Positions 56,119-64,000 of a DNA stretch of 64,000 nt are shown piece after piece. A program made the position numbers and the translations under genes. Source of the stretch: Aeromicrobium phoceense (GTDB lineage Bacteria > Actinomycetota > Actinomycetes > Propionibacteriales > Nocardioidaceae); NCBI RefSeq assembly GCF_013868155.1, contig NZ_JACEOG010000001.1, positions 1,798,001-1,862,000 of the forward strand, given 5' to 3'. Each line of letters starts with the position of its first letter. Position 1 is the stretch's first letter. The notes beneath the pieces were generated by a model. The model was not told where the DNA came from. It worked only from the letters and a program-made list of their open reading frames with translations, and did no database searches.

Positions 56119-56727
56119 GTGTCACCTTCACAGGCCGTGGCGCTGATCGGCGACCTCGTGGCCTCACGGCAGGCCACCTCGCGCGCTGAAGCGCAAGAGC
56201 GGCTCATCGACGCCCTGGCCACCGCGGCCGAGCTCGTCCCGTCGGACCAGCGGCCCGCTCCCACGATCGGCGACGAGTTCCAGTCCACCCACGCCACGGT
56301 GCATGACGCCCTGCTCACCGCGCTCGTCGTGCGGCTCGCGCTCCCGGAGGAGATGGACGCCCGCGTGGGCATCGGTGTCGGCGCCTTCGAAGTCGTCGGT
56401 CGCTCCGAGTACGGTCTCACCCAGGACGGGCCGGCCTGGTGGAACGCGCGCGACGCGATCGGCGAGGTCGAACGACGCGTCACCCGCCAGTCGGGGCTGC
56501 GCACGTGGGTGCATGAAGGGGGAACCGTGAACGCGTATCTGATGGCTCGCGACCAGGTGGTGAGCGGGTTCGACGGCCGGCAGCGCCGGCTGACGCTGGG
56601 CCTACTCCAGGGCCGCACGCAGCGCGAGCTCGCCGCGGCCGAGGGCATCTCCGCGTCCGCCGTCTCCCAGTCGCTGCGTCGCAGCGGTGCGCTGGCCGTC
56701 GTCGACGGTGTGGAGCTGGTGCGCTGA
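56107..56727 (+). CDS. SatD-family protein with C-terminal HTH
   Basis: A 206-residue SatD-family protein: VALIGDLVASRQATSRAEAQERL at the start, APTIGDEFQSTHATV and GVGAFEVVGRSEYGLTQDGPAWWNARDAI in the middle, and a C-terminal helix-turn-helix (GRTQRELAAAEGISASAVSQSLRRSG). The HTH makes it a likely regulator of its own promoter. ATG 56107 is preferred because of TATGCT seven bases upstream; in-frame ATGs at 56095 and 56113 are alternatives. Its stop overlaps the start of the membrane protein (TGATG). Confidence 0.82.
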   Translation: MEMKVSPSQAVALIGDLVASRQATSRAEAQERLIDALATAAELVPSDQRPAPTIGDEFQSTHATVHDALLTALVVRLALPEEMDARVGIGVGAFEVVGRSEYGLTQDGPAWWNARDAIGEVERRVTRQSGLRTWVHEGGTVNAYLMARDQVVSGFDGRQRRLTLGLLQGRTQRELAAAEGISASAVSQSLRRSGALAVVDGVELVR

Positions 56728-57410
56728 TGGCTCTCCTCGCCCTCGTCCTGCTGGCGATCTGCCTCGCCGAGTACCTGCGCCACGTCGACCGGCTGTGGGT
56801 GGTCGTCGTCGAGGTCGTCGCCATGGTCGCGATCGTGATCCTCGCCGCGTACGGCCTCGGCTACGGTCCGGGCGCCGGCTGGCTGCCCGCAGTCGTCGGC
56901 CTCTGGTGGGCCAGCGCCCGCACGGTTCCGTCGTGGCGGATCCCCGGCATGGTCGTCTCCGGCATCGGCGCGCTGCTGGCGCTCGTCGCCTCGCCCGCGA
57001 TCGACCGCGACGTGCCCCCGATGCTCGACTGGTACGAGGACCTGAACGTGCCGGCGCTGGCCGAGGTCAGCCTCGACGAGATGGTGCTCGCAGTCGTCAC
57101 CGCCGTGGCGATGATCGGCCCGGCCAATGCCGTGGTGCGCGAGGTCCTCGACCGCGTCGGCCGCGGCCTGCTAGCCGAGGAGCGCCGGCTCAAGGGCGGC
57201 CGCGTCATCGGTCCGCTCGAGCGGGTGCTCGTCTTCGGCTTCGCCATCGGCGGCAACTACGGGGGAGTGGCGGCGATCCTCGCCGCCAAGGGCATCCTGC
57301 GCTTCCCCGAGATCTCCAAGGACGAGGGCGACGGGTCGCGGGCCGAGTACGTGCTCGTCGGCAGCTTCGTCAGCTGGTTCCTCGCGCTCGCGCTCGTGCC
57401 GCTGTTCTGA
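56727..57410 (+). CDS. Membrane protein, DUF3307-like partner of SatD
   Basis: A 227-residue protein with about six membrane helices (for example LWVVVVEVVAMVAIVILAAYGLGYG; MVVSGIGALLALVA; LVGSFVSWFLALALVPLF). The C-terminal third (KGGRVIGPLERVLVFGFAIGGNYGGVAAILAAKGILRFPEI) resembles the C-terminus of DUF3307 proteins, which commonly pair with SatD genes. Overlap with the upstream stop implies coupled translation. No biochemical function is established for the pair. Confidence 0.75.
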   Translation: MALLALVLLAICLAEYLRHVDRLWVVVVEVVAMVAIVILAAYGLGYGPGAGWLPAVVGLWWASARTVPSWRIPGMVVSGIGALLALVASPAIDRDVPPMLDWYEDLNVPALAEVSLDEMVLAVVTAVAMIGPANAVVREVLDRVGRGLLAEERRLKGGRVIGPLERVLVFGFAIGGNYGGVAAILAAKGILRFPEISKDEGDGSRAEYVLVGSFVSWFLALALVPLF

Positions 57411-57452
57411 CCACCGGGACGGCACGCTCAACGCCGGTCGTACGATTCCGGT

Positions 57453-59147
57453 ATGGCCGAGACCCCCGACACGCCCGACATCGACATCAAGCCGCGCAGC
57501 CGCGACGTCACCGACGGCCTGGAGAAGACCGCCGCGCGCGGCATGCTCCGCGCGGTCGGCATGGGGGACGACGACTGGGTGAAGCCCCAGATCGGTGTCG
57601 CGTCCAGCTGGAACGAGATCACCCCGTGCAACCTCTCGCTCGACCGGCTCGCCAAGGCCGTCAAGGAGGGTGTGCACACCGGCGGCGGGTACCCGCTCGA
57701 GTTCGGCACGATCAGCGTCTCCGACGGCATCAGCATGGGCCACGAGGGCATGCACTTCTCCCTCGTCAGCCGTGAGGTCATCGCCGACTCGGTCGAGGTC
57801 GTCATGTCGGCCGAGCGCCTCGACGGCTCGGTGCTGCTGGCCGGCTGCGACAAGAGCCTGCCCGGCATGCTCATGGCCGCCGCGCGCCTCGACCTCTCCA
57901 GCGTCTTCCTCTACGCCGGCTCCACCCTGCCGGGCAACGTCGACGGCAAGGACGTCACGATCATCGACGCCTTCGAGGCCGTCGGCGCCTGCATGAAGGG
58001 CCTCATCACCCGCGACGAGGTCGACCGCATCGAGCGCGCGATCTGCCCCGGCGAAGGTGCCTGCGGCGGCATGTACACCGCCAACACGATGGCGTCGGCC
58101 GCCGAGGCGCTCGGCATGAGCCTGCCCGGCTCGGCCGCCCCGCCGGCCCCCGACCGCCGCCGCGACGAGTACGCCCGCAAGTCCGGCGAGGCCGTCGTCG
58201 AGCTGCTCCGCAAGGGCATCACCGCGCGCGACATCATGACGCTCGAGGCCTTCGAGAACGCCATCACCGTGGTCATGGCGCTCGGCGGCTCCACCAACGC
58301 CGTGCTGCACCTGCTGGCGATCGCCCGCGAGGCCGGCGTCCCGCTGACGCTCGAGGACTTCAACCGCGTCGGCGACAAGGTCCCGCACCTGGGCGACCTC
58401 AAGCCCTTCGGCCGCTACGTCATGAACGACGTCGACAAGGTCGGCGGCATCCCCGTGATCATGAAGGCGCTGCTCGACGCGGGCCTCATGCACGGCGACG
58501 TCATGACCGTCACCGGCAAGACGATGGCCGAGAACCTCGCCCACATCGACCTCGGTCTCGACGGCGACGTCATCCGGCCCCTGGACAAGCCGATCCACAA
58601 GACCGGCGGCCTCACGATCCTGCACGGCACGCTCGCCCCCGAGGGTGCGGTCGTCAAGAGCGCCGGCTTCGACGAGTCGGTCTTCCGCGGCACTGCCCGC
58701 GTGTTCGACGGCGAGCGCGCCGCGATGGATGCGCTGGAGGACGGCACCGTCGTCGCCGGCGACGTCGTCGTCATCCGCTACGAGGGCCCCAAGGGCGGCC
58801 CGGGCATGCGCGAGATGCTCGCCATCACCGGTGCCATCAAGGGCGCAGGCCTCGGCAAGGACGTCCTGCTGCTGACCGACGGTCGCTTCTCCGGTGGCAC
58901 CACCGGCCTGTGCGTCGGCCACGTCGCGCCGGAGGCCGTCGACGGCGGCCCGATCGCGTTCGTGCGCGACGGCGACCCGATCACGCTCGACGTGGCGAAC
59001 AAGCGCCTCGACGTCGAGATCGACGACGCCGACCTCGAGCAGCGCAAGGTCGGCTGGGAGCCCAACCCGCCGAAGTACACCAGCGGCGTTCTGGCCAAGT
59101 ACCGCAAACTGGTCAGCTCGGCCGCGCACGGCGCCGTCACGGGCTGA
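57453..59147 (+). CDS. ilvD: Dihydroxy-acid dehydratase
   Basis: A 564-residue IlvD/Edd enzyme that makes the 2-keto acid precursors of valine, leucine and isoleucine. Iron-sulfur and metal ligands are visible in [21 protein letters not shown] and [14 protein letters not shown]; the substrate region includes GGSTNAVLH and [20 protein letters not shown]. It is full length. TACGAT (57441-57446) six bases before the ATG supports a leaderless start. It lies near ilvBNC but in its own transcript, with repeats downstream. Confidence 0.97.
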   Translation: MAETPDTPDIDIKPRSRDVTDGLEKTAARGMLRAVGMGDDDWVKPQIGVASSWNEITPCNLSLDRLAKAVKEGVHTGGGYPLEFGTISVSDGISMGHEGMHFSLVSREVIADSVEVVMSAERLDGSVLLAGCDKSLPGMLMAAARLDLSSVFLYAGSTLPGNVDGKDVTIIDAFEAVGACMKGLITRDEVDRIERAICPGEGACGGMYTANTMASAAEALGMSLPGSAAPPAPDRRRDEYARKSGEAVVELLRKGITARDIMTLEAFENAITVVMALGGSTNAVLHLLAIAREAGVPLTLEDFNRVGDKVPHLGDLKPFGRYVMNDVDKVGGIPVIMKALLDAGLMHGDVMTVTGKTMAENLAHIDLGLDGDVIRPLDKPIHKTGGLTILHGTLAPEGAVVKSAGFDESVFRGTARVFDGERAAMDALEDGTVVAGDVVVIRYEGPKGGPGMREMLAITGAIKGAGLGKDVLLLTDGRFSGGTTGLCVGHVAPEAVDGGPIAFVRDGDPITLDVANKRLDVEIDDADLEQRKVGWEPNPPKYTSGVLAKYRKLVSSAAHGAVTG

Positions 59148-59167
59148 GGCTTAACCCGCGGCGGTAC

Positions 59168-59299
59168 GTGATCTCGATACAACGTCTCGCTGCGCTCGCC
59201 GTCACTCGATCACCGGCCGGCTGCGCTCGCCGTCACTTGATCACCGGGCACTCGGTGGTCGAGTAGCTCGCGAGCGCAGCGAGCGGCGTATCGAGACCA
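59168..59299. repeat. Intergenic repeats downstream of ilvD, locus 5
   Basis: Partial units in both orientations: GTGATCTCGATAC...CTCGCTGCGCTCGCCGTCAC with CTCGATCACC (59168-59215), a second CTGCGCTCGCCGTCAC copy (59221-59244), and a full unit GGTGGTCGAGTAGCTCGC...GAGCGGCGTATCGAGACCA (about 59252-59299). It ends 26 bases before the -10 of the SDR gene. Confidence 0.88.
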
Positions 59300-59336
59300 G
59301 TCGAGACGGCGGGGAACCGCACCGTAGAATCACTCG

Positions 59337-60764
59337 GTGCCGAACTTCACCGACGACGAGCTCGCGACCGCCCTCAAGGTGCTGGGCGAGGCGCAGCACC
59401 TCGGTGACGAGGACGAGGCCTACGTGGCCCTCCGCCGCGCGTGCGGCAAGTTCTACAAGGACGTCAAGAAGCAGCGCCGCAGGGCCAAGCGCGACGCCGT
59501 CAACGAGGCCGACCGTGAGGTCGTCTCGCTGACCGCCACCGGCTCGCCGCGCCGCATCGACGACGAGACCGCCGGCATCCCGCTGGTCTCCACCGCGCGC
59601 GGTGCGTCGGCGGGCGTGCTGCAGGTGGCCCGCGGCTGCTACATCTGCAAGGACAAGTACACGGTGGTCGACGCGTTCTACCACCAGCTGTGCCCGAAGT
59701 GCGCCGCCCTGAGCCACGCCAAGCGCGACCAGCGCACCGACCTGACCGGACGCCGCGCGCTGCTCACCGGCGGCCGCGCCAAGATCGGCATGTACATCGC
59801 GCTGCGGCTGCTGCGCGACGGCGCGCACCTCACGATCACCACGCGCTTCCCGCGCCACGCGGGGCGCCGCCTCAGCGCCCAGCCCGACAGCGACGAGTGG
59901 ATCGACCGGCTCAAGATCGTCGGCATCGACCTGCGTGACCCCGCCCAGGTGATCGGCCTCGCCGACGAGATCGCGGCGTCGGGCCCGCTCGACATCCTCA
60001 TCAACAACGCCGCCCAGACGGTGAAGCGTCAGCCCGGGGCCTACCAGGCCATTGCCGACGCCGAGGCGCAGCCGCTGCCCGAGGGCTACGTGCCCGAGCT
60101 GATCACGTTCGGCCACACGAGCGACGCCCACCCGGCCTCGCTCGTGGGCTCCGTGAGCTCGCACCCGGCGCTCGCCGGCGACGCCGTCACGGCCGAGGAG
60201 CTCACCGCGATCGCCCTCGAGGCCGGCTCGGCCGACCTCGAGCGCATCGACGCCGGAGGCCTGCTGCCCGACCTCGTCGACACCAACAGCTGGGTCCAGC
60301 ACGTCGGCCAGGTCGATGCGCTCGAGCTGCTCGAGGTCCAGCTCTGCAACAGCGTCGCGCCCTTCATCCTGATCAGCCGGCTGCGTCCGGCCATGGCCGC
60401 CTCGGCCGCCCGCCGCAAGTACGTCGTCAACGTCTCGGCGATGGAGGGACAGTTCTCCCGCGGGTACAAGGGACCCGGCCACCCGCACACGAACATGGCG
60501 AAGGCCGCGCTCAACATGCTCACCCGCACCAGCGCGCGCGAGATGTTCGAGACGGACGAGATCCTGATGACCGCCGTCGACACCGGCTGGATCACCGACG
60601 AGCGCCCCCACGTCACGAAGCAGCGCCTCGCGCAAGAGGGGTTCAAGGCCCCGCTCGACCTCGTCGACGGCGCCGCCCGCGTCTACGACCCGATCGTCCA
60701 GGGCGAGGACGGCGTCGACCTCCACGGCGTCTTCCTGAAGGACTTCGAGCCCTTTCCCTGGTGA
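59337..60764 (+). CDS. SDR-fold protein with N-terminal zinc-ribbon extension and no catalytic Tyr
   Basis: A 475-residue protein. The first 98 residues are helical and charged. A CxxC pair at 101-104 (CYICKDKY) and another at 119-122 (CPKC) form a likely zinc ribbon. From about 137 comes a short-chain dehydrogenase fold (ALLTGGRAKIGMYIALRLL, ILINNAAQTVKRQ, VVNVSAMEGQFSRGY). At the usual YxxxK site the sequence is TNMAK (in PHTNMAKAALNML), so the catalytic tyrosine is replaced. Redox activity is therefore doubtful. GTG 59337 is six bases after TAGAAT (59325-59330). No operon partner except the following GNAT gene, four bases on. Confidence 0.82.
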   Translation: MPNFTDDELATALKVLGEAQHLGDEDEAYVALRRACGKFYKDVKKQRRRAKRDAVNEADREVVSLTATGSPRRIDDETAGIPLVSTARGASAGVLQVARGCYICKDKYTVVDAFYHQLCPKCAALSHAKRDQRTDLTGRRALLTGGRAKIGMYIALRLLRDGAHLTITTRFPRHAGRRLSAQPDSDEWIDRLKIVGIDLRDPAQVIGLADEIAASGPLDILINNAAQTVKRQPGAYQAIADAEAQPLPEGYVPELITFGHTSDAHPASLVGSVSSHPALAGDAVTAEELTAIALEAGSADLERIDAGGLLPDLVDTNSWVQHVGQVDALELLEVQLCNSVAPFILISRLRPAMAASAARRKYVVNVSAMEGQFSRGYKGPGHPHTNMAKAALNMLTRTSAREMFETDEILMTAVDTGWITDERPHVTKQRLAQEGFKAPLDLVDGAARVYDPIVQGEDGVDLHGVFLKDFEPFPW

Positions 60765-60768
60765 GCCG

Positions 60769-61314
60769 ATGGACTTCACAAGCCTGACCACCGAGCGGCT
60801 CGACCTGTCCGCGGTGTCGTTCGCTGACCTCGCCGAGCTCCACACGCTGCACGCGGACCCGCGGGTCTGGACGCACCTGCCCTCCGGCGTGCACACCGAT
60901 GAGCAGCGGACCCGTGCCGACCTCGAGATGTACACCGCGGACTGGGAGCGGGACGGCCTCGGCTACTGGACGGCGCGGCGGCGCAGCGACGGTGAGCTGG
61001 TGGGCATCGGGGGAGTGCGGCTGCGCCCGACCGGAGTCTGGAATCTCTACTACCGGCTCGCCCCTGACCACCAGGGCCAGGGATACGCGCTGGAGATCGT
61101 GCGGGCCGCGTTCGAGGCGGCCGCCTCGTACGATCCCGAGGCGCCCATCGTGGCCTACCTGCTGGAGCACAACGAGGCGTCGCGTCGCACCGCCGAGCGG
61201 GCCGGGATGACGCAGGTGTGGCGCGGGCCCGATCGCGAGGTGCCCGGCGGCGTCCGGCTGGTCTACGCCGACCGGACCCTCTCAGCGGCTGCTCTCGCGG
61301 CCTTCACGGACTGA
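60769..61314 (+). CDS. GNAT-family N-acetyltransferase (RimJ/RimL type)
   Basis: A 181-residue acetyltransferase starting TSLTTERLDLSAVSFADLAELH, the RimJ/RimL-like N-terminus. The acetyl-CoA region is YYRLAPDHQGQGYALEIV (Q/RxxGxG/A type), then LEHNEASRRTAERAGM. The target could be a protein N-terminus or a small amine. It starts four bases after the SDR stop, so it is probably cotranscribed. Confidence 0.88.
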   Translation: MDFTSLTTERLDLSAVSFADLAELHTLHADPRVWTHLPSGVHTDEQRTRADLEMYTADWERDGLGYWTARRRSDGELVGIGGVRLRPTGVWNLYYRLAPDHQGQGYALEIVRAAFEAAASYDPEAPIVAYLLEHNEASRRTAERAGMTQVWRGPDREVPGGVRLVYADRTLSAAALAAFTD

Positions 61315-61349
61315 CCCGCGTCCGTATGGTGGACACGGAATCTCACAAC

Positions 61350-61384
61350 TTGACCACTTCGCGTCCGCGGCGCACACTGGTTCC
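61350..61384 (+). promoter_or_regulatory. Promoter of the ilvBNC leader
   Basis: TTGACC (61350-61355) and CACACT (61373-61378) are separated by 17 bases, and the leader peptide ATG follows six bases after the -10. Transcription would start at or next to the ATG, so the leader peptide would be read from a leaderless mRNA. Confidence 0.6.
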
Positions 61385-61414
61385 ATGCACGCGCTGCTTC
61401 TCGTAGTCCACTGA
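61385..61414 (+). CDS. ilvB leader peptide MHALLLVVH
   Basis: A nine-codon open frame, ATG CAC GCG CTG CTT CTC GTA GTC CAC TGA, giving three Leu and two Val codons in a row. Leucine and valine are end products of the downstream pathway, so ribosome stalling here at low aminoacyl-tRNA would sense supply. It lies at the predicted 5' end of the ilvB transcript and before a T-run terminator. This matches the attenuators known for ilvB operons in actinobacteria. It is too short to be found by ORF length. Confidence 0.8.
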   Translation: MHALLLVVH

Positions 61415-61439
61415 CGCACGGCACCTCGCCGCGCGTCTC

Positions 61440-61470
61440 GCCCTCGTCGCCTCACGGCCGGGGGTTTTTT
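61440..61470 (+). terminator. Attenuator terminator upstream of ilvB
   Basis: GCCCTCG (61440-61446) can pair with CGGGGGT (61459-61465), using G-U pairs, around a 12-base loop, and is followed by six T (61465-61470). This is the only T-run terminator of the kind seen in the window. An upstream ACGCGC inside the leader (61389-61394) can pair with GCGCGT (61431-61436), giving a competing structure that a stalled ribosome would disturb. Confidence 0.65.
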
Positions 61471-61506
61471 CATGCAGTGAATGGACGACGAGAAGCAGGG
61501 AATACG

Positions 61507-63342
61507 ATGGGGAACCGAGCACCGGCCGCGATCACGGGGTGGCCGGCAGACGAGACGGGTAGGGCCATGACCGAGACGGCACCGGAGACGATGACCGGGG
61601 CGCAGAGCCTCGTCCGATCGCTGGAAAAGGCCGGGGTCGAGGTCATCTTCGGGATTCCCGGAGGCGCGATCCTGCCCGCCTACGACCCGCTGTACGACTC
61701 CTCGATCCGCCACGTGCTGGTCCGTCACGAGCAGGGTGCGGGTCACGCCGCACAGGGCTACGCCATGGCCACCGGCAAGGTCGGCGTGTGCATGGCCACC
61801 TCGGGCCCCGGCGCCACGAACCTCGTCACCGCGATCGCCGACGCCTACCTCGACTCGGTGCCGATCGTCGCCGTCACCGGACAGGTCGCCAGCAGCGTCA
61901 TCGGCTCGGACGCCTTCCAGGAGGCCGACATCCGCGGCATCACGATGCCAATCACCAAGCACAGCTTCCTCGTGACCGACCCGGCCGAGATCCCGCGCGT
62001 CGTGGCCGAGGCCTTCCACATCGCCTCCACCGGCCGTCCCGGGCCCGTGCTGGTCGACGTCGCCAAGGACGCGCTCCAGGCCGTCACCACCCACGAGTGG
62101 CCGCACGAGCTCGCGCTGCCGGGCTACCGGCCCACCACGCGCCCGCACAACAAGCAGGTCCGCGAGGCCGCCCGCCTCATCGCCGAGGCGAAGAAGCCGA
62201 TCCTCTACGTCGGCGGCGGCGTCATCAAGGCCGACGCGTCGGCCGAGCTCAAGATGCTCGCCGAGCTGACCCAGATCCCCGTCGTCACCACGCTGATGGC
62301 ACGCGGCGCGTTCCCCGACTCCCACGAGCTGCACCTGGGCATGCCGGGCATGCACGGCACGGTGGCCGCGGTCGCCGGCCTCCAGCGCTCCGACCTGCTG
62401 ATCACCCTCGGCGCCCGCTTCGACGACCGCGTCACCGGCAACCTCGACACGTTCGCGCCCGACGCCAAGGTGATCCACGCCGACATCGACCCGGCCGAGA
62501 TCAGCAAGAACCGCGTCGCCGACGTGCCGATCGTGGGCGACGCCCGCGAGGTCATCGCCGACCTCATCCGCGCCCTGCAGAAGCAGTCGCAGGACGATGA
62601 GCTCACCGGCGACTACACCGCGTGGCGCAACTACATCCTCAACGTCAAGGCTCAGTTCCCGGTGGCGTACGACAAGCCCTCCGAGGGCCTGGCGCCGCAG
62701 ACCGTGATCGAGCGCATCAACGCGGCCGCCGGCGCCGAGGCGATCTACACCGCGGGCGTCGGTCAGCACCAGATGTGGGCCGCGCACTACGTCCAGTACG
62801 AGCGCCCGCGCCAGTGGCTCAACTCCGGCGGTGCCGGCACGATGGGCTACGGCGTGCCCGCCGCGATGGGTGCCAAGGTCGGCGACCCCGACCGTGTCGT
62901 CTGGGCCATCGACGGCGACGGCTGCTTCCAGATGACCAACCAGGAGCTGGCCACCTGCGCGATCGAGGGCATCCCGATCAAGGTCGCGGTGATCAACAAC
63001 TCCTCGCTGGGCATGGTGCGCCAGTGGCAGACCCTCTTCTACGAGGGCCGCTACTCCAACACCGACCTGAACACCGGTCCCGAGTCGATCGGCGCCCGCC
63101 GGATCCCCGACTTCGTCAAGCTCGCCGAGGCCTACGGCTGCATCGGCCTGCGCTGCGAGAGCGAGGACGAGCTCGACGAGGTCATCGCCAAGGCGATGAG
63201 CATCAACGACGTGCCCGTCGTGATCGACTTCGTCGTCGAGCGCGACGCGATGGTCTGGCCCATGGTCGCCGCCGGCACCAGCAACGACGACATCAAGATC
63301 GCTCGCGATCTCGCCCCCGAATGGGAAGACGAGGACCTCTGA
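61507..63342 (+). CDS. ilvB: Acetolactate synthase large subunit
   Basis: A 611-residue thiamine-diphosphate enzyme that condenses pyruvate (or with 2-oxobutyrate) in the first common step of branched-chain amino acid synthesis. Visible motifs are [15 protein letters not shown], the catalytic Glu in [16 protein letters not shown]-region [10 protein letters not shown] and the ThDP/Mg motif [18 protein letters not shown]...NNSSLG. ATG 61507 has AGGGA at ribosome distance; ATG 61567 ([15 protein letters not shown]) is an in-frame alternative favoured by homologue length. TGATG overlap with ilvN couples the two subunits. Regulation: the upstream leader/terminator. Confidence 0.95.
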   Translation: MGNRAPAAITGWPADETGRAMTETAPETMTGAQSLVRSLEKAGVEVIFGIPGGAILPAYDPLYDSSIRHVLVRHEQGAGHAAQGYAMATGKVGVCMATSGPGATNLVTAIADAYLDSVPIVAVTGQVASSVIGSDAFQEADIRGITMPITKHSFLVTDPAEIPRVVAEAFHIASTGRPGPVLVDVAKDALQAVTTHEWPHELALPGYRPTTRPHNKQVREAARLIAEAKKPILYVGGGVIKADASAELKMLAELTQIPVVTTLMARGAFPDSHELHLGMPGMHGTVAAVAGLQRSDLLITLGARFDDRVTGNLDTFAPDAKVIHADIDPAEISKNRVADVPIVGDAREVIADLIRALQKQSQDDELTGDYTAWRNYILNVKAQFPVAYDKPSEGLAPQTVIERINAAAGAEAIYTAGVGQHQMWAAHYVQYERPRQWLNSGGAGTMGYGVPAAMGAKVGDPDRVVWAIDGDGCFQMTNQELATCAIEGIPIKVAVINNSSLGMVRQWQTLFYEGRYSNTDLNTGPESIGARRIPDFVKLAEAYGCIGLRCESEDELDEVIAKAMSINDVPVVIDFVVERDAMVWPMVAAGTSNDDIKIARDLAPEWEDEDL

Positions 63343-63872
63343 TGCCCCAACACACCCTCAGCGTGCTCGTCGAGAACACGCCCGGCGTCCTGGCTCGCGT
63401 GTCGAGCCTGTTCATGCGACGCGGCTTCAACATCGACTCCCTCGCGGTCGGTCCCACCGAGATCCCCGAGATCTCGCGCATGACGATCGTCGTGAACGTC
63501 GAGGAGCTGCCGCTCGAGCAGGTCACGAAGCAGCTCAACAAGCTGGTCAACGTCCTCAAGATCGTCGAGCTCGACTCCGGCAACGCCGTCGAGCGCGAGC
63601 TGATGCTGATCAAGGTCAAGACCGACCAGCAGACCCGCGGCCAGGTCCTCGAGACCGTGCAGCTGTTCCGCGCCAAGGTCGTCGACGTGGCCCAGGAGTC
63701 GGTCACGATCGAGGCCACGGGCGACGCCGGCAAGCTCACGGCGATGCTCAACGTGCTCGAGCCCTTCGGCATCCGCGAGATCGCCCAGTCCGGACGCGTC
63801 GCGATCGGTCGCGGCTCGCGGTCGATCACCGACCGCACGCTGCGCACCGTCCCCGGCACCGCCGCGGGCTGA
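63342..63872 (+). CDS. ilvN: Acetolactate synthase small (regulatory) subunit
   Basis: A 176-residue ACT-domain regulatory subunit: HTLSVLVENTPGVLARVSSLFMRRGFNIDSLAVG is the N-terminal ACT valine-binding region, and LIKVKTDQQTRGQVLETV begins the second half. It activates IlvB and confers feedback inhibition by valine (family knowledge). It is full length and translationally coupled to ilvB. Confidence 0.97.
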   Translation: MPQHTLSVLVENTPGVLARVSSLFMRRGFNIDSLAVGPTEIPEISRMTIVVNVEELPLEQVTKQLNKLVNVLKIVELDSGNAVERELMLIKVKTDQQTRGQVLETVQLFRAKVVDVAQESVTIEATGDAGKLTAMLNVLEPFGIREIAQSGRVAIGRGSRSITDRTLRTVPGTAAG

Positions 63873-63939
63873 GCCCACCCCAGAACTGCGCCGGCGCACG
63901 CACCTGCGCCTTCGACCCCCAACCAAGGAGAACCCCATC

Positions 63940-64000
63940 GTGGCTGAACTGTTCTACGACGACGACGCCGACCTGTCCCTCATCCAGGGCAAGAACGTGG
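63940..64000 (+). CDS. ilvC: Ketol-acid reductoisomerase, 5' end only
   Basis: The first 20 codons of ilvC reach the right edge: GTG at 63940 encodes VAELFYDDDADLSLIQGKNV, the typical IlvC start just before its NADPH-binding fold. AAGGAG ends nine bases before the GTG. It completes the ilvB-ilvN-ilvC order, 67 bases after ilvN. Confidence 0.92.
   Translation, partial: MAELFYDDDADLSLIQGKNV

Overview
The window is 64 kb of a high-GC, gene-dense actinobacterial chromosome. A mycothiol-dependent aldehyde dehydrogenase, an F420-type LLM oxidoreductase, a DUF222/HNH (13E12-type) protein, the ndgR-leuCD-plsC-gpsA-ddl cluster and the iscS-mnmA...metE-like...ligA...gatCAB order all point to Actinomycetia. 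A member of Nocardioidaceae such as Aeromicrobium or Nocardioides fits best, but that is inference. Many genes start directly on ATG or GTG 6-7 bases after a TANNNT-like hexamer, the leaderless layout common in this class. No rRNA, tRNA, CRISPR array, complete insertion sequence or prophage was seen.

Layout. 1-5.5 kb: the end of a DMT transporter gene, a repeat cluster, the mscR/MBL-hydrolase pair, a DUF222-HNH protein with a possible SOS box, and an alkylation-repair pair (Ada-AlkA fusion plus Ogt). 5.5-12.2 kb: ndgR divergent from leuCD, then plsC-gpsA, a trans-sulfuration enzyme and ddl. 12.2-25.7 kb: a 1517-residue FHA/FtsK (EccC-like) ATPase divergent from a compact Tad/Flp pilus operon (SAF protein, TadZ-like ATPase, TadA, TadB, TadC, Flp pilin, three TadE/F/G-like pseudopilins), ending in a membrane protein that joins LysM to a SARP/BTAD-type domain. 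26-38.6 kb: iscS, mnmA, an FAD oxidoreductase, a frameshifted GNAT gene, a MetE-like protein, topoisomerase IB, ligA, a lipoprotein cutinase and gatCAB. 38.7-50 kb: mixed accessory and metabolic genes, including an MMPL transporter divergent from a two-component system and an XRE-cupin regulator divergent from a methyltransferase over a clear palindrome. 50-55 kb: a lower-GC accessory stretch with uncharacterised genes, including a protein with a nucleoside-deoxyribosyltransferase/TIR-like C-terminal domain that could be a defence effector. 55-57.4 kb: a patatin and a SatD/DUF3307-like pair with two identical palindromes at its promoter. 57.4-64 kb: ilvD, an unusual SDR protein, a GNAT protein, and the ilvBNC operon preceded by a leader peptide and terminator that look like a translational attenuator.

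How the genes work together. leuCD, ilvD, ilvB, ilvN and the start of ilvC cover most of branched-chain amino acid synthesis, with NdgR and the attenuator as control points. alkA-ogt handles alkylation damage, with ligA and topoisomerase IB elsewhere in the window. iscS-mnmA makes 2-thiouridine in tRNA, and gatCAB makes Gln-tRNA(Gln)/Asn-tRNA(Asn). The tad operon encodes most of a Flp pilus machine, but no prepilin peptidase or secretin is in view. A family of imperfectly palindromic intergenic repeats sits at the 3' ends of five transcription units.
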